Assembly: GCF_000478825.2 (NCBI RefSeq)
Contig: NZ_CP007542.1
Location: forward strand, 2,232,001 to 2,296,000
Reading direction: 5' to 3'
DNA length: 64,000 bases
DNA from: Synechocystis sp. PCC 6714
GTDB taxonomy: Bacteria > Cyanobacteriota > Cyanobacteriia > Cyanobacteriales > Microcystaceae
In this document: positions 38,479 to 46,941 of the stretch, one piece after another
Numbering within the stretch: the stretch's first letter is position 1
Layout: each line of letters opens with the position of its first letter
Notes under the pieces: generated by a model
What the model saw: only the letters and a program-made list of their open reading frames with translations
Told to the model about the DNA's origin: nothing
Database searches by the model: none
Program-made: the position numbers and the translations under genes

Positions 38479-39380
38479 AGAATACATTGCTCAGCACTGT
38501 AGGGAATAAAATATCTTTGTTCTTCCAGACGAATGAGAATTTTGGGGGGTACCCCATGGCTCATTAAGGAACGTAAAAGATTGAGTTTCTGTTGACTTTG
38601 TTCTTCTGTCTTTAATTCTTGAAAAATTTGTTGGCGATCGCTGGGGGATAAATAGCCTTTAATTTTTTCCACCGCTTTAACTAACCTTTGGGGACCCGCC
38701 TGTACCATATGCAAAAATTCCCTCAATGCTTGGTAAATATTGGTCAAACTTTGCTGATTGTATGGCCAGGTTTGTAGTTGCTGGACTCCGGCAGCGTGGT
38801 GACGGGCTTCCGCAGTTAAAAAACTTTGTAAAGTGGCTTTTAAATTATCGTCTCGACAATGGTGAGCGAGGGAACGGTAATGGCTCAGTCCCCAACCTTC
38901 CAGCACCACTTGCACCATGGTCAGCAATAAAGCTTTGTCGTTGGATTCCAATAACTGCCCCATAAAACTTAAAAAACTATCATGGTTAAACTCTGGTTTT
39001 TGCTGAAAAAATTGTTCAATTTGGCATAGATGTTGAGCTTCATCAGCGGCGAACAAACCGTATAAAATGCGCTCTTCACAGGTTTCTGCCCCTAATATCA
39101 TTTTGGCCATGTAACCCACCCCCGCCTGCTCCACCCAATAAATTTCCGTCAGCAAATCCTGATTGGCGATCGCCAAAATTTTTGCCTGTTCAACGGTGCT
39201 CGCTTGCTGAAATAAAGTTACCTGGTCTAGACCAAAGTATTCTACAGACCAATATGTTGCCTCAATATCATTGGGGGTCAATGGATCCACTGATCCATTC
39301 AGGGCAGAATTAAGAATTTTACCAAGGCGATCGCCGGAACCAAGTGGGGGCAAAGTAAAACCACTAACTGATTTTTTCAT
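38475..39380 (-). CDS. Ferritin-like diiron protein
   Basis: A 301-residue helical protein with a duplicated diiron site. Glu85 is followed 30 residues later by Glu115-x2-His118 (DEAQH), and Glu162 (VLEGWG) is followed 30 residues later by Glu192-x2-His195 (EARHH). Numbers count from a TTG one codon upstream of the ATG used. Equal spacing in both halves is the hallmark of the ferritin/ribonucleotide-reductase fold. Such proteins oxidise or hydroxylate small substrates, or deformylate. It overlaps the Rieske gene by 17 bases and the AurF-like gene by 4, so translation is probably coupled. Confidence 0.7.
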   Translation of the reverse strand: MKKSVSGFTLPPLGSGDRLGKILNSALNGSVDPLTPNDIEATYWSVEYFGLDQVTLFQQASTVEQAKILAIANQDLLTEIYWVEQAGVGYMAKMILGAETCEERILYGLFAADEAQHLCQIEQFFQQKPEFNHDSFLSFMGQLLESNDKALLLTMVQVVLEGWGLSHYRSLAHHCRDDNLKATLQSFLTAEARHHAAGVQQLQTWPYNQQSLTNIYQALREFLHMVQAGPQRLVKAVEKIKGYLSPSDRQQIFQELKTEEQSQQKLNLLRSLMSHGVPPKILIRLEEQRYFIPYSAEQCIL

Positions 39381-40476
39381 CAATTTTTACCCTTCCGTTT
39401 TGATTAACTGTGAGCCCATTGGCTGAGCATTTTTTCCCGTCGATGGTTTGCCAAGTTTGCCAATTTAAGCTTGGTTGTTGTTCTGCATGGTGGATAAATT
39501 CAAGGATTGGTCTATCTTCCGCAATGGGAGTTTTTAAGGCGAATTTAATCGTCTGAAAAATTTTTGTATCCCCCTTAGCAAAGTAATTTCCCACTAGGCT
39601 GGTTAGCCAAAGAATGATGCCATTACTGAGCCAACCCCATGGCCCCGGACGATATTTGGTCAACAGGACTGTCTGTCCTTCGGTTTGCCCATTTTTGCCT
39701 AAACGGAGGGTGAACATAATGTAAAAGTGCAAAAAATCTGGCCCAATGGTTACCATTCCCGTACTACCAAACCAATAGGACAAATTATAGGTGCCTGCCT
39801 CCCGATAAAAAGGCTTAATTAAACGAACCAAAAGAGAATTGTTCCCTCCCTTAGTAATGTTTTCAAAGTTAATTACATTTTGATTAACAACCTGGGCTTT
39901 AAAATTAATCTCCACTGGAAAGTTATGCACTGTATTGAAATGATGGGCATCAATGGCATTAACCATGACCACATTAGGATGGCAAGCTTTAGTAAATTTT
40001 CTGCCTAGGGAAGTAGATACTTTTTGATTAACTAATTCCGGTGGGAAGGGGATTGGTTGGCTGGGTTGATCTCCGGTCCAGAGCCAAATTAAACCGTAGG
40101 CTTCCGTTACAGGCCAGGTGTTAATTTTAACCGGCAATGCTTTTCCCAAACAGGGCACTTCCAGACATTGACCATCACTATCAAACTGCCAATTGTGGAA
40201 AAAACAACGCAGACTTTCTCCCTCCACTTTTCCCTCTGCTAAATGGGCTCCCATGTGGGGACAATGGGCATCCATTGCTACTACTTTTTCCTCATTAGTG
40301 CGATAAATAGCTAAATCTCTACCTAATAAAAATACGGACTTAACTTGCCCCCGTTTTAACTCCTTTGACCGCAATAACCAATACCAGCCTTTAATGAAAC
40401 GCTGGGGATGGTTAAACACTTTGGGGGAGTGGGGCGGAGAAAGCACTGTGGTTAGACTAATTCGGCAACAAATCAA
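39364..40476 (-). CDS. Rieske non-heme iron oxygenase
   Basis: The terminal oxygenase component of a Rieske system, 370 residues. The 2Fe-2S ligands are CPH, a 16-residue gap, then CFFH (in AHCPHMGAHLAEG and LRCFFHNWQF). The catalytic iron site is in NAIDAHHFNTVHNF, matching the D/E-x2-H-x4-H pattern of the family. There is no membrane helix. No ferredoxin or reductase gene is adjacent, so electrons presumably come from a general ferredoxin. The start is a TTG that overlaps the previous stop as TTGA; a GTG at 40446 is the alternative. Confidence 0.85.
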   Translation of the reverse strand: MICCRISLTTVLSPPHSPKVFNHPQRFIKGWYWLLRSKELKRGQVKSVFLLGRDLAIYRTNEEKVVAMDAHCPHMGAHLAEGKVEGESLRCFFHNWQFDSDGQCLEVPCLGKALPVKINTWPVTEAYGLIWLWTGDQPSQPIPFPPELVNQKVSTSLGRKFTKACHPNVVMVNAIDAHHFNTVHNFPVEINFKAQVVNQNVINFENITKGGNNSLLVRLIKPFYREAGTYNLSYWFGSTGMVTIGPDFLHFYIMFTLRLGKNGQTEGQTVLLTKYRPGPWGWLSNGIILWLTSLVGNYFAKGDTKIFQTIKFALKTPIAEDRPILEFIHHAEQQPSLNWQTWQTIDGKKCSANGLTVNQNGRVKIDEKIS

Positions 40477-41192
40477 TCAAGAATATTTACAGCATAGCTG
40501 GAATGCCAAATTCTTAGCCCTGCTTTGGTCAAATTTTCCGCTGACACCTCCGCTAAACACACCAACTCATCCCCTTCAACATGACCAGGGTTTTTTTGTA
40601 AAAAGAATTCCACATGGCGATCGCCTAATTTTTCCTCCGGTACCCGAAGGAGATTGGGGGTTAAGACCTGGGGTTGGGGCAAACGCACAATGCCCAAGCT
40701 GGAATCATAATGTTCCTGGAATTTTTCTTGGGCCAGATAGTCGATAAAATTTTGTACTGATGGAGGCGTGGGGCAACGGTAATGGGGATAAAATTCTTTG
40801 GCAAAAATACTCAAAAAACGATAGGTACGATAACCAGAAGAAATTAACAACCAATAGAGTTTTTCCGGCCTTTGCCCATGGAGCGTTTGCATAGCTTTTG
40901 TCCAAGCTTTGGCTAGGGCGGGGTTAGACCAGATGGAAGGGTCGGTAATGGTGTCACCGGAATAAACAATTCTGAGGGTTTCTCCTTGCCAGTGAATGGG
41001 GTAAAAGCAAAAAGTTGTAAAACCTTTCAATACCCCCGCCAATTTAAGCAAAATCACCCAATCTTTACTGTTTAAATCCCCCTGAAATTGTGGCCAAAAT
41101 ACCCCTTCAAAATGGGTTTGCAGCAATTGAAACATTGCCAATTGATCGGCATCAGCAATTTTACTAACTGGTACAAGTAAAGCTTCGATCAT
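40473..41192 (-). CDS. Putative GNAT-like acyltransferase
   Basis: I do not recognise this 239-residue protein with certainty. Its arrangement is reminiscent of a GNAT-fold transferase: an N-terminal helix pair, strands VILLKLAGVLKGFTTFCFYP, then RIVYSGDTITDPSIWS, a helix with AKAWTKAMQ, and the strand KLYWLLISSGYRTYRFL. Tyr/His-rich PHYRCPTPP comes next. The ATG at 41192 is preferred to a GTG 19 codons upstream. It is the first gene of the overlapping four-gene cluster and would fit an acylation or amine-activation step, but this is inference. Confidence 0.55.
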   Translation of the reverse strand: MIEALLVPVSKIADADQLAMFQLLQTHFEGVFWPQFQGDLNSKDWVILLKLAGVLKGFTTFCFYPIHWQGETLRIVYSGDTITDPSIWSNPALAKAWTKAMQTLHGQRPEKLYWLLISSGYRTYRFLSIFAKEFYPHYRCPTPPSVQNFIDYLAQEKFQEHYDSSLGIVRLPQPQVLTPNLLRVPEEKLGDRHVEFFLQKNPGHVEGDELVCLAEVSAENLTKAGLRIWHSSYAVNILD

Positions 41193-41381
41193 AGATTTTT
41201 CGGGAATTTTTGCAATCCGGCCAGCAAAAAGGACAGTCCCTATCTCCACCCCAAAAAGGGGCGATCGCCAAAATTACCCAACACTAATCAAAAGCATTGC
41301 TGCAAAGTCAGCGGATCCTATTAATTCATTATGGTCTCGGGGGCGAGCTTTTGCCGTCAAACCACCATCTCCTTTAATGGG

Positions 41382-42374
41382 TTAATTGTCCAAATTTCCC
41401 CGGGAAAAGAGGCGGCCAATAATTTCCTCGATGGGAGGGTCAGACACACTTAAATCCGCCACTGGTAGCTCGGCCAACAATCTGGCGATCGCCGTGGTTA
41501 AATTTTCCCGCTTGAGCAAAAAGCGCACCAAAAGACCTTCTACGCTTTCCACCTCACCGTAGACCTGTAGCTTTTCCAAGTCCATGGGCATAGATAATTC
41601 CACCACCACTTGCCGGTACGGGGAAAACCGTTCCACTAATTGGGCCAAATCACCGTCGTACATCAACTGTCCCTGGTGAATTAATAGGACTCGCTCACAG
41701 AGGGTGGTAATATCCGCCATGTAATGACTAGTCAGCAACACAGTGGCCTGGTAACGCTGGTTATACTCCTGTAAAAACTGGCGCACTGCCACTTGGGCAT
41801 TAACATCCAGCCCCAGGGTGGGCTCATCTAAAAACAGAACGGTGGGATGGTGGAGCAGGGCTGCTAACAACTCGGCTTTCATCCGTTGCCCTAGGGATAG
41901 TTTCCGCACTGGTTGCTTCAATTCGGCGGTCAGATCGAGCATTTCGCTCAATTCCCCCAGCCGTTGCTCAAAAATTTTGTCGGGAATTTCGTAAATGGCC
42001 CCGTTAATACGGAGGGAATCCAAGGTAGGCAAATCCCAAATTAGTTGTTGTTTTTGCCCCATCACCAAACTGGTACGGCGTAAAAAAGCCGTTTGTCGCC
42101 GGAAGGGATCGAACCCCGCCACCCGCACTTTTCCCCCCGAGGGTTTGATCAACCCTGTGAGCATTTTAAGGGTAGTGGTTTTGCCCGCTCCGTTGGCCCC
42201 AAGAAAACCCACCATTGCTCCGGGGGGAATGGTAAAGGAAATGTCTTGTACTGCCAGCACTTGACGATAACGCCTTTGCCAAAAATGCTGGAGAGTCCCC
42301 TTTAGTCCGGGGGACTTGAGGGCAACGGGGTAAACTTTACTGAGATTTTCCACCACAATGGCGGGGCCGGACAT
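41382..42374 (-). CDS. ABC-2-type transporter ATP-binding protein
   Basis: A 330-residue ATPase of the NatA/DrrA type. Walker A is GFLGANGAGKTTTLKML, the Q-loop is VMGQKQQL, the signature is KLSLGQRMKAE, Walker B is VLFLDEPTLGLD and the switch His is LLTSHYMAD. The C-terminal 80 residues are a regulatory extension. The partner permease is not in the window. The start is the ATG at 42374; an in-frame TTG lies ten codons upstream. It is 189 bases upstream of the oxygenase cluster on the same strand, so common transcription is possible but not shown. Confidence 0.92.
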   Translation of the reverse strand: MSGPAIVVENLSKVYPVALKSPGLKGTLQHFWQRRYRQVLAVQDISFTIPPGAMVGFLGANGAGKTTTLKMLTGLIKPSGGKVRVAGFDPFRRQTAFLRRTSLVMGQKQQLIWDLPTLDSLRINGAIYEIPDKIFEQRLGELSEMLDLTAELKQPVRKLSLGQRMKAELLAALLHHPTVLFLDEPTLGLDVNAQVAVRQFLQEYNQRYQATVLLTSHYMADITTLCERVLLIHQGQLMYDGDLAQLVERFSPYRQVVVELSMPMDLEKLQVYGEVESVEGLLVRFLLKRENLTTAIARLLAELPVADLSVSDPPIEEIIGRLFSRGNLDN

Positions 42375-42415
42375 TGAGGCCAAAGGAGTTTCTAGCCTAG
42401 ACAAAGCGTCGTGAC

Positions 42416-43057
42416 CTATGGCAAAAGTTCTAAATTAGTGAAGCGGAAATCGGTGCAGGTTTTTTCTCCCCCAGTGGCGATCGCCTCCACCGTTTGGCGG
42501 CTGGGTAGATAATAGCCCCCTAGTTCTTCATAGGTTTCGATGAAATCCCGTTTGCCTTTGAGGGTATTGGTTTTGGGATCTTTAAAAATAGCGTTGTATT
42601 TGACGGCAATATAGCCGGAGCCAGTGTCTAAGCTCTCCTCGGTATTGATGGTGAAAGCCACCGGTCCCATAACCCGACTAACCTGACAAATTTCCGTGCC
42701 CCGGATTTTATAATTTGACCCCATGGCATCTCCTTTCACATCAATGGCGATCGCCCCGGAAGCATCGGTTTCCCCAAAGCTAAACTGATTTTTGCCGTGG
42801 GACTTTTCGAAATTCCCCTGTTTGCGGTGGGTGACAATATCACGCATTTGGTTATAAACACTCTCCTTGACAGTGTCATCGCTAAAGCCCGTCACGGTGA
42901 CGGTGTAATCAGCCTTAACTTCCACTTCCCCTTCATAGTGTTCATCCCCTTGGGTAACGGTGAGCTGAGCCCGGTAACCGGGAAAATTTTCGTCCCAGGT
43001 GTAGCGGTTTTCATAGGCAGCCCGAAAGGCTTCTTGGGCAGTTACGGTAGCAGTCAT
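42416..43057 (-). CDS. DUF3386 family protein
   Basis: A 213-residue soluble protein with the DUF3386 pattern: AQEAFRAAYENRYTWDENFPGY at the N-terminus, a beta-rich middle (FSFGETDASGAIAIDVKGDAMGSNYKIRG is part of it), and the end GEKTCTDFRFTNLELL. The family is found mainly in cyanobacteria and plastids, and I know of no biochemical function. It lies just upstream of the ABC ATPase gene on the same strand, with 41 bases between them. Confidence 0.8.
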   Translation of the reverse strand: MTATVTAQEAFRAAYENRYTWDENFPGYRAQLTVTQGDEHYEGEVEVKADYTVTVTGFSDDTVKESVYNQMRDIVTHRKQGNFEKSHGKNQFSFGETDASGAIAIDVKGDAMGSNYKIRGTEICQVSRVMGPVAFTINTEESLDTGSGYIAVKYNAIFKDPKTNTLKGKRDFIETYEELGGYYLPSRQTVEAIATGGEKTCTDFRFTNLELLP

Positions 43058-43112
43058 AGGGTGCGATAAGAGTTAACTGAGTCATGCTCTAGCATTACAC
43101 AGGAATTGTTAG

Positions 43113-44018
43113 TCAGACTAGGCCAAGCTTAGCCAATACCGGGGCAGTGGAAACCACATGGCGCTCCAAGCCTAGATCCCTAGGATTAATCCCCAGAGCC
43201 AAACCCACCAATTGGGGCAGATGTAAGACCGGCAAATTAAGATTTTTACCTAGTACTTTGCTAATTTCCGGTTGGCGGGAATCCAATTGTAAATGGCATA
43301 GAGGACAAGGGGTAATTAAACAATCGGCCCCGGCGGCGATCGCCGTTTGTAAATGCCGGCCAGCTAGTTGAAAAGATTGAGGCGTAGCATAACTGGAAAT
43401 GGGCCAACCACAGCATTGGGTGCGGCCTTCATAGTAGATCGGGTTAGCCCCTAGGGTGGTAAAAACTTGTTCCAGGGATTGGGGATCAAAGGGATTGGCT
43501 TCTGGTAAATTTTCCTGGGCCCGCAGAAGATAACAACCATAGAAAGAAGCACAGTTAAGCCCGCTTAATTTTTGTTTAACCCGCTGAGCCAACGTTTCCA
43601 GTCCAAAATCCTGCACCAAAGCCCAGAGTAAATGGGTCACCCTGCTGGAACCTCGATAGGGGGCACAGCTCTCTTTTTGCAAATAACCGTTAATTTGTTC
43701 AACGTACTTGGGATCGTCTTTTTGAGCTTTTTTCAGCCGTTCATCCACGTGGGCAATCACCCCCTGACAAGTGCTGCAATGGGTGAGCAATGGCAAGTTT
43801 AATTGTTCCGCCAAGGCAATGTTGCGGGCATTAACACTATCTTCCAACAGTTGGGAATCCTCTTTAAATGTACCGGAGCCACAACAGGATGCTTTTTTTA
43901 GCTCCACTAACTTGATTCCCAAAACCTTGCTCAGGGATGTGGTGGCCAGATGCAGTTCTCCACAGGCCCCCTGGGCAACACAACCGGGAAAATAGGCATA
44001 TTCAAGGGTCTTAGTCAT
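43113..44018 (-). CDS. CCG-domain protein, heterodisulfide reductase subunit B-like
   Basis: A 301-residue protein with two cysteine-rich CCG domains. The first has FPGCVAQGACGE and KKASCCGSGTF with LLTHCSTCQGVI. The second has FYGCYLLRAQEN, RTQCCGWPIS and LITPCPLCHLQL. In HdrB, and in SdhE/GlpC-like subunits, these cysteines bind non-cubane 4Fe-4S centres for disulfide or quinone chemistry. In cyanobacteria such proteins are sometimes called succinate-dehydrogenase-associated; the actual partner cannot be seen here. It ends 56 bases from DUF3386 on the same strand. Confidence 0.85.
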   Translation of the reverse strand: MTKTLEYAYFPGCVAQGACGELHLATTSLSKVLGIKLVELKKASCCGSGTFKEDSQLLEDSVNARNIALAEQLNLPLLTHCSTCQGVIAHVDERLKKAQKDDPKYVEQINGYLQKESCAPYRGSSRVTHLLWALVQDFGLETLAQRVKQKLSGLNCASFYGCYLLRAQENLPEANPFDPQSLEQVFTTLGANPIYYEGRTQCCGWPISSYATPQSFQLAGRHLQTAIAAGADCLITPCPLCHLQLDSRQPEISKVLGKNLNLPVLHLPQLVGLALGINPRDLGLERHVVSTAPVLAKLGLV

Positions 44019-44151
44019 GGCGACGGGGGAAGGGGGAAACTTGTAGGTAGTATATCGCGGGCTTTTGGCCTGGCATCAAAAAACCGTGGTCTCCCTAAAC
44101 TTTGATCAATTTATTTCTCACAATCCACGGCGCGGGAATCCCCTCCCAGAT

Positions 44152-44319
44152 TTATACGTGGGGAAGTACCTTGGGTCTAACTTCTTTGCTAATCAGACTC
44201 TTAACGTAGTCCCTTAAGATTTCAGACATTGAAATTCCCTGCTCAGCGGCATAAGCCCTAAACATTTCCAATTCCCGGTCAGATACGACTACTTGAATCT
44301 TTTTCTGTCTGATGGCCAT
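44152..44319 (-). CDS. Small ribbon-helix-helix (CopG/Arc-type) DNA-binding protein
   Basis: A 55-residue frame starting at the ATG at 44319. It begins MAIRQKKIQVVVSDRELEMF and continues with FRAYAAEQGISMSEILRDYV. The order is a short basic strand (KKIQVVV) followed by two helices, the layout of ribbon-helix-helix repressors and antitoxins. No toxin frame follows. It is divergent from the decayed TnpB-type element at about 44535-44775 and may have belonged to that element or be a regulator of it. Confidence 0.65.
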   Translation of the reverse strand: MAIRQKKIQVVVSDRELEMFRAYAAEQGISMSEILRDYVKSLISKEVRPKVLPHV

Positions 44320-44534
44320 GGCTCAAAGTTTGATGTATAATTCTAAGTATAACAACCAAGGTAATCAACTGCTCTAAAAACCCAGTGGCCCAATGGCACT
44401 ACGTTGAGGCTTGGGAATCAAAGATATGTGGTTCCATCCAATAGTTCTAGTTTCTATCTATGGATAGGTAAAATTTTTGCAATAACTAGACCACCAGCTT
44501 TGGGACTAATGTTTGAACTCAAACAAACTTTGGA

Positions 44535-44775
44535 GAAATTCCACTACCCAGTGGCACTGGGAAAGTAACGCTGGGGGAGAGGACTACCTATGTCTAGGGC
44601 TTCGCAAGGAATCGCAGACATAGTAGTTTCTAGTAAGATTGATGCAGTCAAATTCACCGAAAAGCTTGTCAATAAAGACTTAAGCAGTCTCGAAATTATT
44701 TGAAATGACTATAAGTGAGTGGACTCACTGAACCAAGAATCCCCCGGATTCATCCCTGGGGAGTTTCGACTTTGG
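44535..44775 (+). mobile_element. Decayed TnpB-type (IS200/IS605) element, 3' end
   Basis: The 500-base gap 44320-44817 has no intact frame but shows remnants of a TnpB C-terminus split between frames: PVALGK (from about 44554) and KVTLGERTTYV in the next frame. The end at 44741-44761 is a right-end-like hairpin, CCCCCGG / CCTGGGG with one mismatch, preceded by AACCAAGAAT. Two further strong hairpins lie at 44583-44627 and 44714-44729. I read this as the scar of an IS605-type element with its guide-RNA-like end. The assignment rests on motif memory. Confidence 0.4.
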
Positions 44776-44817
44776 TTGTCCGATTCCCTTGATCACTGGA
44801 AATTCCGTTGTTGTTTT

Positions 44818-45540
44818 CTAGGTTTCAGTGTCAATGTGCAGTAGGTAACCAGCCCCCACCACCGTTTCTAACCATTGCTCCCCTGGGGCGGTTTTTCCAA
44901 AGGTTTTACGAATTTCCATCGCGAGCCGGTCTAGGTCCTGTTCACGGGAACCAAAATCATCTGGTCCCCAAATGGCGGCAATTAATTCTCCCCGGAGACA
45001 GACAATGGGGATGCCTTGGTTAGCCAAATTTTTGTTGGCAATGTGATGCAACATTTTCCTGACCTGAGACCGCATATGCATCTTCTGGCGATCGCCATTT
45101 TGCACCTGGAAGAGGGTTTGTTAGTTAATGTTGAAAACCCAGGGTTTAGGAGGTTTAGCAGGGGTTACCTGGGAGCGAAGCAAAACCACCTGGTTGGTTT
45201 GGCTTGGGTCAATGAACTTTAGTTGCCAATGGTGAATCCAGATCACATCCTCCGAAGCGATGGGCAACTTGCGACCCATCTGATGGTTCAACTCTAATCT
45301 TTGTCCCTGTCTTTTAATAATGGTGCCATTAGTACTTTGGTCGATGACCAACCAACCCTCCACTTCCCCGGCGATGACACAGTGGTGAATACGGGTAATT
45401 ATTCCCTCCTTCTCCGGTAACACAATGTCATTGCATTAGGGCAAAAGACCGATAGTATATGAAGTTTTGACCAGACCGAGTCGTTGTTCCCCACCGTCGG
45501 GAGCCTGAATTTTTAGGTAGGGGATCAGACCGTCGATCAT
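44818..45540 (-). pseudogene. FHA + winged-helix regulator interrupted by two in-frame TAA stops
   Basis: One reading frame from an ATG at 45540 to 44818 spans 241 codons and encodes an FHA domain followed by an OmpR-type winged helix, but contains two internal stops. TAA at 45436-45438 falls in the FHA segment LLP-stop-CNDIVLPE, and TAA at 45121-45123 falls between the domains, after KPWVFNIN. The FHA core is good (RIHHCVIAGE, IDQSTNGTI). The winged helix ends ETVVGAGYLLHID. All three pieces are in the same frame, so point mutations rather than indels broke it. Translation of the pieces from internal starts is possible. Confidence 0.75.
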
Positions 45541-45709
45541 AGATTTTTCAAAAGGTTTACAATTATATTGACCCAGGAACAGACGGATATTTCCCCAGTG
45601 AGCCCCCCGCTTGCCAGGGTCACTCTAATGCCGAGGCCAACGAAAATTAAACAATTTAAACAATGTTACCCTTGTCCTAACATCGAGTCCCAGTCACCTC
45701 CGGATCTCC

Positions 45710-46924
45710 ATGAATAAGCCGAGCAACGATGAGCCGCCCCCCACCAATGTAAGAGATTTGGAAGCTTTGTCGCCGCTGGAGGAAGGAGAATTAACTGTGG
45801 ACTTGCAGGATTTGGAATACACCGTTGTTGCCCATCGTCAGCCATCCAGTACGGATTTAGTCCGCCTTTACCTCCAAGATATTGGCCGCATTCCCCTACT
45901 CAAAAGGGACGAAGAGGTGCAAGTGGCCCAACAGGTGCAAAGTTACCTTCGTCTCCTGGCAATACAGAACCAGGCGGCAGAATCTAACCCTGTGATTGAA
46001 AAATATCAAACGGCGATCACCATCCATGATCAACTATTGTCCCAATTGGGTCATCGCCCTTCCTACGAACGTTGGGCCAAGATTTTAGGGGAAACAGTGC
46101 CAAATCTGAAAGAAACCCTCAAAAATGGCAAACGGGCCTGGGCAGATTTGGTGGGGTTGACAGTGGAAGAATTAGAAAAAGTGGAAAAACAGGGCATTGA
46201 GGCCAAGGCCCACATGATCAAAGCCAATCTCCGCTTGGTGGTTTCCGTGGCTAAAAAATATCAAAATCGGGGCTTGGAACTGCTAGATCTAATCCAAGAG
46301 GGCACTTTGGGGTTAGAGCGGGCGGTGGAAAAATTTGACCCCACCAAGGGTTACCGTTTCAGTACCTATTCCTACTGGTGGATTCGTCAAGGCATCACCA
46401 GGGCGATCGCCACCCAAAGCCGAATGATCCGTTTGCCGGTGCACATTACCGAAAAGTTAAACAAAATCAAGCGGGCCCAAAGGAAGATTTCCCAGGAAAA
46501 AGGCCATACACCCAAAATTGACGAAGTGGCAGAAGAACTGGGCATGACCCCAGAGCAAGTGCGGGAAGTGCTTACCCAAGTGCCCCGTTCCGTCTCCCTA
46601 GAGCTCAAGGTGGGGCAAGATAAAGACACGGAACTGATGGATTTACTAGAAACGGACACCCAGTCACCGGAAGACGAACTGATGCGGGAGGCCCTCCAGA
46701 GTGATATGCAGGAAATTTTGTCAGATTTAACCCCGAGGGAACAGGAAGTCATTGCCCTCCGCTTTGGTTTTCAGGACGGCGTGGCCCACTCCCTATCGGA
46801 AATTGGGCGCATCTTGAATTTATCCAGGGAACGGGTGCGACAAATCGAAGCTAAGGCTTTGCAAAAATTACGCCATCCCCGCCGTCGGGACCGCATTCGG
46901 GATTATTACGAAAACCTGGGCTAG
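45710..46924 (+). CDS. sigC: Group 2 sigma-70 factor SigC
   Basis: A 404-residue RNA polymerase sigma factor, the length I recall for Synechocystis SigC. Region 1.2 is TDLVRLYLQDIGRIPLLKRDEE. Core-binding and -10-melting region 2 contains ANLRLVVSVAKKYQNRGLELL, IQEGTLGLERAVEKFDP and RFSTYSYWWIRQGITRAI. Region 4.2, for the -35 element, has LSRERVRQIEAKALQKLRHP. In cyanobacteria SigC acts in stationary phase, nitrogen and heat responses. The upstream gap has no clear regulatory motif. SigC rather than another group 2 factor is judged from the N-terminus and length. Confidence 0.88.
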   Translation: MNKPSNDEPPPTNVRDLEALSPLEEGELTVDLQDLEYTVVAHRQPSSTDLVRLYLQDIGRIPLLKRDEEVQVAQQVQSYLRLLAIQNQAAESNPVIEKYQTAITIHDQLLSQLGHRPSYERWAKILGETVPNLKETLKNGKRAWADLVGLTVEELEKVEKQGIEAKAHMIKANLRLVVSVAKKYQNRGLELLDLIQEGTLGLERAVEKFDPTKGYRFSTYSYWWIRQGITRAIATQSRMIRLPVHITEKLNKIKRAQRKISQEKGHTPKIDEVAEELGMTPEQVREVLTQVPRSVSLELKVGQDKDTELMDLLETDTQSPEDELMREALQSDMQEILSDLTPREQEVIALRFGFQDGVAHSLSEIGRILNLSRERVRQIEAKALQKLRHPRRRDRIRDYYENLG

Positions 46925-46941
46925 GTTGGAAGTCTCCATGG

